Positions 32,929 to 40,784 of a stretch of DNA of 64,000 bases are shown here, one piece after another (position 1 is the first letter of the stretch; every line of letters starts with the position of its first letter). Source of the stretch: DT-110 sp030148525. GTDB taxonomy: Bacteria; Bacteroidota; Bacteroidia; Chitinophagales; Saprospiraceae. The position numbers were made by a program, and so were the translations under genes. The stretch spans positions 3,100,001-3,164,000 of the forward strand of contig OZ245751.1 in the NCBI GenBank assembly GCA_965227445.1. The letters are read 5' to 3'. The notes beneath the pieces were generated by a model. It made no database searches and was not told the DNA's origin. It saw nothing but the letters and a program-made list of their open reading frames with translations.

Positions 32929-34431
32929 ATGAATGACCTTCCTTTCTCACGACGCAGCGCCCGGGTCGGGGCCGGAATCATCTTGTTGGCCGGGGTGGCC
33001 GTACGTTTGAAAGTGTACCTACAGAACCGATCCCTCTTCCTGGATGAAGCCAACCTGGCCCGCAATATTGTGGAGCGCCCACTTTCCGGCTTCTTTACTG
33101 CGCTGGATTACCAGCAGTACGCTCCACCCCTGTTTTTGAGTGCCGTTAAGGGCACCGTCAGGCTAGTCGGATCCTCCGAATTTGGTCTGCGCTTAGTCCC
33201 TCTTCTTGCCAGTCTGGCCACCTTATGGTTGGTTTATCTGCTTGCGCAAAAAATTATTACCAATCCGTGGGTACGCATCATCCCGGTTTTTTTGACCGCC
33301 TTTTCTTACGAAATGCTTCGGTACGGAACGGAGTGCAAACAGTACAGCATGGATGCGCTGGGCTGCGTGGGGTTGATCTACCTAGCCCTGAACTGGACTC
33401 CGGCAAAGATGACCAATAGCCGCTGGCTATGGTGGACCCTTCTGGGTAGCCTTGCCGTCTGGGTTTCCATGCCAATCGTCTTTGTACTGGCAGGCGTTGG
33501 CTGTTACTATGGCTTTACTTTTTTGCGAAAGCAAGACTACCGGCAACTTCCCCTCCTGGCTCTGGCCATTATGGCCTGGTTGCTCAGCTTTGGACTGTAC
33601 TACTGGTATTTACTGCGCCCCGACATCGACAGCGAATACCTCAATACCTACCATAAGAGCTACTTCCTGCCCTTACTTCCCACCAACTCGACCGAATGGT
33701 CTACTTGGTCTGCCCTCTTGCTGTCCCTATTCCGAAACGCTGCCGGATATACGGTGGTCTCGTACCTGGTAAGCATACCGCTTTTCTTGTGGGGCGTACT
33801 TATCCTGATTAAGAAAGACCATGCCCTCCTGTGGCTCCTGGGCTTTCCAATTCTCGCTTGCCTGGTCGCTTCCGGTCTGGAGCAGTATTCCCTGCTCCCC
33901 CGACTTACCCTGTTTCTGATCCCCTTATTTGGTTTCCTGATGGCAGTGGGTACGGATAATCTGTGGAGCCGTCGCCAGTGGACACCCTGGTTTTTCACCA
34001 TCCTCTGGCTGCCCGTGCTGCCACTCTCGGGCGGCATGGTCTATTTGGCTCTGCCGTTGGAGGTCGAGAACACCCGCGAAGTATTAAAAGTCACTATGGA
34101 CCACCCCAAAGGCGAGTTGATATACGTCCATCACGAGGCCGTTCCGGCGGCCACCTACTATCGTGATTATCACCCTGACTCGGTAGCCTTTCGGCAAAAG
34201 CCCATGTACCTCAGCCATTGGGATGAAACGCCGGGAACCTTAGTCAATCAGGACATTGAAACCGCCTGGATCGTTTACTCCCACCTCATCAATGCAAATA
34301 CCCGCGCGGAAATGAACCGGCAACTGGAGATAGCTGCTTCCGTCGGCATGCTGGCAGATACAGTGACGGCTACGGGGGCGAAGGGAGTGCTTTTTGTAGA
34401 TCAGAAATCGGAGATCAGAGATCAGAAGTAG
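32929..34431 (+). CDS. GT39-like membrane glycosyltransferase (ArnT/PMT-type)
   Basis: 500 aa with about 10-12 transmembrane helices. The first loop has the family acidic pair 'RSLFLDEANLARNIVERP', followed by 'YQQYAPPLFLSAVKGTVRLVGSSEFGLRLVPLLASL', typical of polyprenyl-phosphate-sugar:lipid or protein transferases (GT39/83). It would move a sugar from a lipid carrier to an acceptor on the periplasmic face; the acceptor is unknown. The last ~10 codons (DQKSEIRDQK) are made of 'gatcagaa' word repeats, so the natural stop may have been displaced by repeat growth. Divergent from ilvC. Confidence 0.85.
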   Translation: MNDLPFSRRSARVGAGIILLAGVAVRLKVYLQNRSLFLDEANLARNIVERPLSGFFTALDYQQYAPPLFLSAVKGTVRLVGSSEFGLRLVPLLASLATLWLVYLLAQKIITNPWVRIIPVFLTAFSYEMLRYGTECKQYSMDALGCVGLIYLALNWTPAKMTNSRWLWWTLLGSLAVWVSMPIVFVLAGVGCYYGFTFLRKQDYRQLPLLALAIMAWLLSFGLYYWYLLRPDIDSEYLNTYHKSYFLPLLPTNSTEWSTWSALLLSLFRNAAGYTVVSYLVSIPLFLWGVLILIKKDHALLWLLGFPILACLVASGLEQYSLLPRLTLFLIPLFGFLMAVGTDNLWSRRQWTPWFFTILWLPVLPLSGGMVYLALPLEVENTREVLKVTMDHPKGELIYVHHEAVPAATYYRDYHPDSVAFRQKPMYLSHWDETPGTLVNQDIETAWIVYSHLINANTRAEMNRQLEIAASVGMLADTVTATGAKGVLFVDQKSEIRDQK

Positions 34432-34600
34432 AAAGGGGGAGTTGGGGAATTGGAGAGATGGAACAAGGTTCATGGTTTCCCTAATACCTACTACTCAATA
34501 CTCTGTACCGGGATTAGGGGATTAGGGGATTAGGGGGAAATACGTAAGTGTCTAAAAATAAAACATTTAATTAAAAATTAAACACTAAAAATTCAAAATT
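34405..34600. repeat. Word-repeat cluster between convergent genes
   Basis: Successive word runs: GATCAGA (34398-34428, inside the end of the GT gene), GGGAGTTGGGGAATTGGAGAG, CCTACTACTCAATACTC, GGGATTAGGGGATTAGGGG (34510-34537) and TTAATTAAAAATTAAAC (from 34568). These are mixed one-armed versions of word families found elsewhere in the window as full inverted repeats. Confidence 0.65.
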
Positions 34601-35135
34601 CCAAAAACTCCACCGCGTGCTTTTCCATCACACTCAGGGTGGCGGTATCCACAATGTCGCCCTGGTCGTCGATGAGTTCTTCGATGCGGGAGATGGGCAG
34701 TTTGTTGGGCATGACGATGGTACCTACGTGGTTGAGGACCCCTGTCATATGCTCCATACCGCGAAGATTACCCGCGCGTCCGGAGGCGACGCCCACCAAA
34801 GCGGCTTTTTTGCCTTTGAAGGTGGCGCTGTATTCACGAACCGAGCAGGCATCCAGAAACAGTTTGAGGGCACCGTTGAAACCACCGTTGTATTCGGAAG
34901 TGACGTAGACGATCTTTTCGGCGGGGATCATGAATTCATCCTGCACGGCGCGAAGGCTGTCGGCCTGGCGCTTAGAGCTGTACATTTCGGGAAAGAAATA
35001 GTCGTGCGGGATCTCTTCCAGGGCCAATACCTTAACCTCCTGATCGGTATGCTTGCGCAAAAAATCGGCGTATTGATGGGCGAAGCGCAGCGTTTCGCTA
35101 CCCTTGCGATTCGATCCGGACAGAACTGTGATCAT
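34593..35135 (-). CDS. NADPH-dependent FMN reductase-like flavoprotein
   Basis: 180 aa from ATG 35135 (MITVLSGSNRKGSETLRFAHQYADFL); an upstream start at 35174 would add 13 unlikely residues. The flavodoxin-like fold is indicated by the N-terminal phosphate loop 'SGSNRKGSET' and by 'KIVYVTSEYNGGFNGALKLFLDACS', the S-E-Y-N-G motif of the NADPH:FMN reductase/azoreductase family. 'GKKAALVGVASGRAGNLRGMEHM' completes the FMN site. The role is probably quinone or FMN reduction. It converges on the GT gene. Confidence 0.87.
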   Translation of the reverse strand: MITVLSGSNRKGSETLRFAHQYADFLRKHTDQEVKVLALEEIPHDYFFPEMYSSKRQADSLRAVQDEFMIPAEKIVYVTSEYNGGFNGALKLFLDACSVREYSATFKGKKAALVGVASGRAGNLRGMEHMTGVLNHVGTIVMPNKLPISRIEELIDDQGDIVDTATLSVMEKHAVEFLEF

Positions 35136-35260
35136 TCGTTTTGCTTTAGGACAATAGTAAGGCCTTTCGGCCAAAAAAGTTTAATCATCCTTCTTATCGG
35201 TTTTAAACCTTTTTGTCTTTTTGCTATCCAACAAGTATATTCTTAAGCAAAACCATATTC

Positions 35261-35842
35261 ATGAAATACCTGCTAATCCTGGTGGGTGCATTGCTATTTT
35301 GTACCCATAGCCACACACAAACACTCCTCTGGGAATCCACTGACCAGGTTCGACCGCGCGATTTTGACCTGAACGCCGTCGCAGCCGGCGGAGCCATAGC
35401 CAATGAATTCTCCGTACTGGATCTCCACAATTACGACAACGACGGCCAACCCGATCTGGTCACTATTGAAAACGACCAAAGTGGTGGCGTCATAACCGTA
35501 CTTCCTACCAGCGCAAAAGAGCTCCATTTTGATGTGCAATTTGCCTCTCCCGAGGGGCCCTATAAATTTCTGGGCTTTTTGAATACCCCCGCTCAGGAGT
35601 GTTCCTCGGAGGAATCGCCCAACCAACTACTCATCGGTCAGGAGAAAAATGGCCGCATCATCGGCATTCTCGTTGGTTTTTGTCCCTACACAGTTCAGGG
35701 TGTTTCCGATATGCAAACGGAAGAACTGGATATCGATGCCAACTATGCGTTCATGGGTGCCTACGATCTGGATAATAACGGCCGGGCCGAGTTCCTCCTG
35801 TTTAATGCCGATGTCCGGAAAGTCCAGCTCTGGTCTTTCTAA
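35261..35842 (+). CDS. Secreted FG-GAP/VCBS-like protein, short
   Basis: 193 aa from ATG 35261 (MKYLLILVGALLFCTHSHTQ, signal peptide). 'LDLHNYDNDGQPDLVTIENDQSGGVITVLP' and 'MGAYDLDNNGRAEFLLFNADVRKVQLW' are calcium-binding-like D-x-D-x-D/N-G motifs of FG-GAP beta-propeller repeats. There is no sorting domain, and the length allows only two or three blades. It is followed 45 bp later by a longer relative with a T9SS tail, so the two may act together at the cell surface. Confidence 0.75.
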   Translation: MKYLLILVGALLFCTHSHTQTLLWESTDQVRPRDFDLNAVAAGGAIANEFSVLDLHNYDNDGQPDLVTIENDQSGGVITVLPTSAKELHFDVQFASPEGPYKFLGFLNTPAQECSSEESPNQLLIGQEKNGRIIGILVGFCPYTVQGVSDMQTEELDIDANYAFMGAYDLDNNGRAEFLLFNADVRKVQLWSF

Positions 35843-35887
35843 TCACTACCACTCCATTTTTTCTGCATCTCCTAAAAACAGCACCTC

Positions 35888-37297
35888 ATGTGTCGATACA
35901 ATATTCTGTTGTTGTGCATCACCTTAACCTTTGTAGCTCACGGCCAGGAAATCATCGAGAAGTACCGCTCCGAACCCGGCCAGGCCTGGTTCAATCGCGC
36001 CCAATTGGCCGAGCGGACACAGGCGGCCTCTGTAACAGACTACAATCAAAACGGAATGCTGGACATCTGGACGGTCGACCCCCAGCAATCCGAATGGATA
36101 ACTGCTGAGGAGCCGGGCCATATAATTACTCACCCGTTTGGTCCGGACGATATATCCCAAAAAACAATGCTGACCACCACCCGCTTTTTCCTGGAGGAAG
36201 ACGTCAGCCAGGCCCTGCATGGATACGGTACGGTAGCGGGACTGGATTTCAGCATACTGGAGGTCGACGGTGAGGGGGTAGCCGAGGTACTCCTGCATCC
36301 GGCCGGTTTTGCTCCCGATCCCGACACCCTGATCGAAAGTATCCTGCTCGAATTGGATGTTGCTAAGGGAACAGCTACTGAACTCAAACGCTTCGACAAT
36401 ATCGTCGGCTTTTTTGACGTCGACGGGGACCAGTTGGCTGATCTCATTCAGTATCTGCCGACTACCCGCCAGGTCGTAGTGCACGGAGTACCCAATACCG
36501 CCCCCCTGCAACCAGAGCGGGAGACACCATCCACCCATCTGCGATCGGGCCCGGATTACCGGGTGGACCTGAAATTTGAAGGGGCCGAGGGGCAAGGTTT
36601 CCCCTATCTGGAAAGCAGTCTGAGGGGACCGGACGCCTGGGATCTGAATGGTGACGGGGTAGCGGAACTGGTCTTGCGGGTACTCGACAGCCTCGATCGA
36701 ACGACCGGTATTCGGGTGATCAACGGAGCGAATGCCGAAGCTCGTTTTTCACTGGCCTTTCCGGGCGATCAGCCTGATCTGGCTACCAGCTTCACGGGCT
36801 TTTACGACGTGGATGGCCAAAACGGCAAGGAGATCTACCTGGGTAACCGGTCCGTGCTGGATCGGGATGGTAAAATCCACCAACTGCCCGAACATTTCGT
36901 TACCCTGGGTTTTATGGATATCGACGGCGATGACCTGCCGGATATTCTGGGGCGTGATACCGTTCGGCAACGGATACAGGTCTACGGACTTATGACGAGC
37001 ACTTCAACGGAAGACCAATTAAGTCCGCTGCTTGGTTTACGGCTGAAGCCAGCCTTTCCCAACCCCGTGTCGAGCGGTAATCCGATCCAAATTCCCCTTT
37101 TTTTGGCGAAAGCCAGGAGGTTGCAGATCACGCTGCATACTAATCAGGGGCGGCAACTTAAAACACTATTCGAGGGGAGTTTAGGTGCGGGGGAGCATAC
37201 CATCAGCACACACCCGGTCGATTTACCGAAGGGTCTGTACGTATACCGGATTCATACCGAAGGGGGGTTGATCGCGCGTCAAATTGTCGTGCATTGA
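35888..37297 (+). CDS. Secreted FG-GAP-type protein with T9SS sorting domain
   Basis: 469 aa. Signal peptide (LLLCITLTFVAHGQ). Repeated acidic loops 'SVTDYNQNGMLDIW', 'GFFDVDGDQLADLIQY', 'AWDLNGDGVAELVLRV', 'GFYDVDGQNGKEIYLG' and 'GFMDIDGDDLPDILGR' mark a beta-propeller of FG-GAP type with bound calcium. The C-terminal ~80 residues (LKPAFPNPVSSGNPIQIPLF ... LPKGLYVYRIHTEGG) form a type A Por sorting domain. Probably a surface or secreted binding protein; no ligand is suggested. It is likely co-transcribed with the shorter FG-GAP gene upstream. Confidence 0.82.
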   Translation: MCRYNILLLCITLTFVAHGQEIIEKYRSEPGQAWFNRAQLAERTQAASVTDYNQNGMLDIWTVDPQQSEWITAEEPGHIITHPFGPDDISQKTMLTTTRFFLEEDVSQALHGYGTVAGLDFSILEVDGEGVAEVLLHPAGFAPDPDTLIESILLELDVAKGTATELKRFDNIVGFFDVDGDQLADLIQYLPTTRQVVVHGVPNTAPLQPERETPSTHLRSGPDYRVDLKFEGAEGQGFPYLESSLRGPDAWDLNGDGVAELVLRVLDSLDRTTGIRVINGANAEARFSLAFPGDQPDLATSFTGFYDVDGQNGKEIYLGNRSVLDRDGKIHQLPEHFVTLGFMDIDGDDLPDILGRDTVRQRIQVYGLMTSTSTEDQLSPLLGLRLKPAFPNPVSSGNPIQIPLFLAKARRLQITLHTNQGRQLKTLFEGSLGAGEHTISTHPVDLPKGLYVYRIHTEGGLIARQIVVH

Positions 37298-37371
37298 TCT
37301 GTTCCAGCCTACGCCATTTTCCCGGAACCTTTGTACATTTTAGCAACTGAATCATCAAAACCAACCACATT

Positions 37372-38067
37372 ATGACCTTAACCTATTTGGGCCAATCGGG
37401 CTTTCATATCGAAACCAAGGGTAAGCATCTGATAATTGATCCGTTTATCACCCCCAATCCCAAAGTGGATACGGTTAAGAATCCACACATCCATCCCGAT
37501 AAACTGGAAGCCGATTATATCTTGCTGACCCACGGGCACGCCGATCACGTTGCCGATGCCGAAGCTATTGCCAAACGGACGGGGGCGACCATTATTTCCA
37601 ATTATGAGATCGTAAGCTGGTACGGAGAAAAAGACCTGAATGGTCACCCCCTGAACCATGGTGGCCAGGCCGAGTTTGATTTTGGAACGGTCAAGTACGT
37701 CAACGCCATCCACTCCAGCGTACTGCCCGACGGTACCTACGGTGGTAATCCCGGCGGCTTTGTGATCTGGAACGAAAGCGGTTGCTTTTACCACGCCGGC
37801 GATACGGCCCTGACCCTGGATATGAAGCTGATTCCCGACACCTGTCCGCCACTCGATTTCGCCATCCTCCCGATTGGCGACAACTTTACCATGGGGCCCA
37901 AAGATGCCGCCCTGGCCGCTGAATTCATCAACTGTAAGGACATCATCGGTTGCCACTTCGATACCTTCCCGTACATTGAGATCGATCATGCAACGGCAGC
38001 CAAGACCTTCCAGGACCGCGGCCTGAAACTGACGATTCCGGAAATCGGTAGTTCCATCGAGCGATGA
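37372..38067 (+). CDS. UPF0173 metal-dependent hydrolase (metallo-beta-lactamase fold)
   Basis: 231 aa. The metal site is 'THGHADHVAD' (His54, His56, Asp58, His59), with further ligands in 'CFYHAGDTALTLDM' and 'IIGCHFDTFP'. 'TYLGQSGFHIETKGKHLIIDPFI' is the common opening of the YtkL/UPF0173 subgroup, and the ~230-aa length fits. The substrate of this subgroup is not established. It is transcribed alone; a word hairpin follows the stop. Confidence 0.87.
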   Translation: MTLTYLGQSGFHIETKGKHLIIDPFITPNPKVDTVKNPHIHPDKLEADYILLTHGHADHVADAEAIAKRTGATIISNYEIVSWYGEKDLNGHPLNHGGQAEFDFGTVKYVNAIHSSVLPDGTYGGNPGGFVIWNESGCFYHAGDTALTLDMKLIPDTCPPLDFAILPIGDNFTMGPKDAALAAEFINCKDIIGCHFDTFPYIEIDHATAAKTFQDRGLKLTIPEIGSSIER

Positions 38068-38074
38068 ACAAATG

Positions 38075-38184
38075 AGGGCAGAGGGCAGAGGGCAGAAATC
38101 AGAGATCAGAGATCAGAGGGCAGAAATCAGAGGGCAGAGGGCAGAAGTAATTTCTGATTTCTGACCTCAAATCTCTGATTTCTG
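38075..38184. repeat. Iterated-word inverted repeat (GGGCAGA / ATCAGAG words)
   Basis: The left part repeats GAGGGCA, GAAATCA and GAGATCA words. After AAGTAATTTCTGATTTCTGACC the right part repeats the complementary TCTGATT/CTCTGAT words. It lies between the UPF0173 gene and parA and has the same design as 8101-8219 with a different vocabulary. Confidence 0.75.
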
Positions 38185-38268
38185 TAAATCTGTCGCAGCC
38201 GAAAATCCCCAAAATCGACGTATTTGTGCTATACTTGCAGCAATAGAATTCAGTAAGAAACAGACTCG

Positions 38269-39066
38269 ATGGGAAAAGTAATAGCGATTGCGAATCAGAA
38301 GGGAGGCGTTGGAAAGACTACCACGGCCATCAACCTGGCGGCAAGCCTTGCCATATTTGAAAAAAAGGTACTACTGATCGATGCCGATCCCCAGGCCAAT
38401 TCGTCTTCCGGGGTAGGAATCATGTCGGATGAGGTGGACTCCCACATTTACGATTGTATGATCAACGGGGCTGACCCCCTGGAGGCCATCTACGAAACCG
38501 ACACCCCCAACCTGCACTTATTGCCCTCCCACATCAACCTGGTAGGAGCTGAACTGGAACTGGTAAATCGGGTACGGCGTGAATACGTCATGGCCGATAT
38601 GGTGGAACCGCTCAAGGAACACTACGACTATATTTTCATCGATTGCCTGCCCTCGCTCGGACTGATCACCGTCAATGCCCTGACCGCTGCCGACTCGGTA
38701 TTGGTACCGGTGCAATGTGAATTTTTTGCCCTCGAAGGGCTCACCAAATTGCAAAACACCATCCAACTCGTTCAGGGCCAACTTAACAAAGAGCTGCAAC
38801 TGGAGGGCATCCTGCTGACCATGTACGATACCCGCCTGCGTCTGGCCAATGTGGTGGTCAGTGAAGTTCGGGAGATCTTTGGCGACAACGTCATGGATAC
38901 CATCATCCACCGCAATTCCAAGATCGGCGAAGCACCCAATATGCATATGCCGGTGGTGTTGCTAAACGCCGGCAGTAAAGGAGCCATCAACTTTCTGAAT
39001 CTGGCTCAGGAATTCCTGAAACGCAACAACGATACCGTCAACCTCAAAGAGGGTAGCCTCAGCTAA
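38269..39066 (+). CDS. parA: Chromosome partitioning ATPase ParA (Soj)
   Basis: 265 aa. The deviant Walker A 'NQKGGVGKTTTAINLAAS' (residues 9-26), 'VLLIDADPQANSSSGVGI' (A') and Walker B 'YDYIFIDCLPSLGLIT' identify a ParA/Soj ATPase. It forms ATP-dependent dimers that bind DNA and move ParB-parS complexes. The short N-terminus, without an HTH, is the chromosomal type. parB follows 90 bp downstream. This arrangement suggests the replication origin is not far away on the chromosome, which is inference. Confidence 0.95.
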   Translation: MGKVIAIANQKGGVGKTTTAINLAASLAIFEKKVLLIDADPQANSSSGVGIMSDEVDSHIYDCMINGADPLEAIYETDTPNLHLLPSHINLVGAELELVNRVRREYVMADMVEPLKEHYDYIFIDCLPSLGLITVNALTAADSVLVPVQCEFFALEGLTKLQNTIQLVQGQLNKELQLEGILLTMYDTRLRLANVVVSEVREIFGDNVMDTIIHRNSKIGEAPNMHMPVVLLNAGSKGAINFLNLAQEFLKRNNDTVNLKEGSLS

Positions 39067-39156
39067 AGCCGGTTGAGTACCCCATCGCTTTTTTGTATCT
39101 TTCCACTTACTTATTGTGCGAAGCCGTGGGCTATTTATGCCCACTAACAACCGATC

Positions 39157-40089
39157 ATGGCTAAACCGAAACCAAAACCAAAGAAAGTAAACTACAACCG
39201 GGAGCAACTGGGTGCCGGCGTTAAGGCCCTGTTCAATAAAACAAAGACCGGTGAGGAAGGTGATGAGCAACCGGAACGCGAACTTGTCCAGGAGCTCTCT
39301 AATACCATCGTGCGCATTCCCGTCAGCCAGATCGAAGCCAACCCCCACCAGCCACGGGTAGAGTTTGACGAGGAGGCGCTCAATGAGCTGGCGGAGTCGA
39401 TCAAGACTCACGGTCTGATCCAGCCCATCACCGTTCGCTTCCTGAGTGCTAAAGAATTCCAGCTCATCAGTGGAGAGCGCCGCTGGCGTGCCTCTAAAAT
39501 AGCCGGTCTGGAAGAGGTGCCCGCCTACGTGCGCGTTGCCAACGATCAGGAGATGATGGAAATGGCCCTGATCGAGAACATCCAACGGGAAGATCTCAAC
39601 GCCATGGAGATTGCCGATACTTACCTGCGCCTGAAGGAGGAATTCGACCTTACCGATGCCAAACTGTCGGAGCGGGTGGGCAAGAAGCGGGCCACCGTGA
39701 CCAACTACATGCGGCTGCGGAAGCTACCACCCGAAATTCAACAGGCCGTGATCGAAAAACGCATCTCCATGGGACATGCCCGCACCCTGGCCGGTATTGA
39801 GGATGTCTCGGTCCAGTTACTCCTGTTCAAGAAAACCGTTCAGCTGGGGTTATCCGTAAGAGCTCTGGAAAAAATGGCCGCTGAATACGGTAAAGGAGGA
39901 ACCAAGAAGGCTTCCGCCAAAAAAGAAATGCCGCTGGAATACAAAAAGGTAGAGCAGAATCTGCGCAATTTCTTCCACACCAGACGGGTACAACTTAAAT
40001 TACAGGGTAAGGACAAGGGACAGATCGTTTTGTCGTTTAATAATGTCGATGAATTAAATAACCTGCTGGATCGACTCGACGAAGCATAG
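39157..40089 (+). CDS. parB: Chromosome partitioning protein ParB
   Basis: 310 aa. The basic N-terminus (MAKPKPKPKKVNYN) precedes the ParB CTPase domain: 'IVRIPVSQIEANPHQPRVEFDEEALNELAESIKTHGLIQPITVR' and 'LISGERRWRASKIAGLEEVPAYV' (the GERR box), with 'MALIENIQREDLNAMEIADTYLRL'. The HTH is 'TDAKLSERVGKKRATVTNYMRLRKLP'. The C-terminal dimerisation helix is at about 260-310. It binds parS and spreads as a CTP-dependent clamp. I could not find an obvious parS palindrome in the window. Confidence 0.95.
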   Translation: MAKPKPKPKKVNYNREQLGAGVKALFNKTKTGEEGDEQPERELVQELSNTIVRIPVSQIEANPHQPRVEFDEEALNELAESIKTHGLIQPITVRFLSAKEFQLISGERRWRASKIAGLEEVPAYVRVANDQEMMEMALIENIQREDLNAMEIADTYLRLKEEFDLTDAKLSERVGKKRATVTNYMRLRKLPPEIQQAVIEKRISMGHARTLAGIEDVSVQLLLFKKTVQLGLSVRALEKMAAEYGKGGTKKASAKKEMPLEYKKVEQNLRNFFHTRRVQLKLQGKDKGQIVLSFNNVDELNNLLDRLDEA

Positions 40090-40102
40090 TTAATCCCTGC
40101 TC

Positions 40103-40690
40103 ATGAGAAAGTGGTACTTCTTAATCTTACTATTCGGTGCTTTTGCCCTGAATGGATGGGCTCAATCCCCTTCCGATTCCCTGGACACCTTCGTCATAGA
40201 CACCACGGAGGAGAAGGTCCCCTTCTTTGATTTCAAATCGGATTACCCCAATCCCAATAAAGCCGCCATCCTGTCCTTTGCGCTGCCCGGAGCGGGGCAG
40301 GCTTACAACAAACGCTGGTGGAAACTGCCTCTGGTTTACGGTGCCTTTGCGGGTATGTTTTACGCCATTGATTTTAATCAGGACTTATACCGGCGTTTTC
40401 GCGATGCCCTACAGCTGAACCTGGCCGGCGAAGAACACGAGTTTTCCGAAACCGTGATCGACTCTCCTACAGCCTTGCGAGGTCTGCGCGACCAATACGA
40501 CCGCAATACGCAGCTTTCCTATATCGGTACCGTATTGCTCTACGGTATAGTGGCCGTCGAGGCTTTCGTGGATGCCCACCTGCTGCAGTTTGACATCGAT
40601 GAAGACCTGAGCATGCAAATCGCACCCCAGGTGGTTCCCCTGCCCGATGAATTCGGATCGGCGGGGGTAGCGGTGATCATCCGTTTCTGA
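40103..40690 (+). CDS. DUF5683 membrane protein
   Basis: 195 aa with a signal peptide (FGAFALNGWAQ). 'DYPNPNKAAILSFALPGAGQAYNKRWWKLPLVYGAFAGMFYAIDFNQDLYRRFRDAL' is the core of the DUF5683 family, which has several hydrophobic segments. The C-terminal part ends with 'APQVVPLPDEFGSAGVAVIIRF', a barrel-like strand. The gene begins 13 bp after parB and is a regular companion of parAB in Bacteroidota, where dapB and lepB often come next. Function unknown. Confidence 0.85.
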   Translation: MRKWYFLILLFGAFALNGWAQSPSDSLDTFVIDTTEEKVPFFDFKSDYPNPNKAAILSFALPGAGQAYNKRWWKLPLVYGAFAGMFYAIDFNQDLYRRFRDALQLNLAGEEHEFSETVIDSPTALRGLRDQYDRNTQLSYIGTVLLYGIVAVEAFVDAHLLQFDIDEDLSMQIAPQVVPLPDEFGSAGVAVIIRF

Positions 40691-40784
40691 TTGTTATCTT
40701 TTTATCCTTGATTAGATCAACTTTTCTTTAATTTGTAAGCTCAACTAACTAATGGCCCTCACCGGGGTCACAGAATGAGCTACT

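Noticed and set aside
38068..40100. parS site near parAB
   Set aside because: No match to the usual TGTTNCACGTGNAACA palindrome was found in the gaps around parA/parB; isolated CACGTG-like words elsewhere lie in genes.
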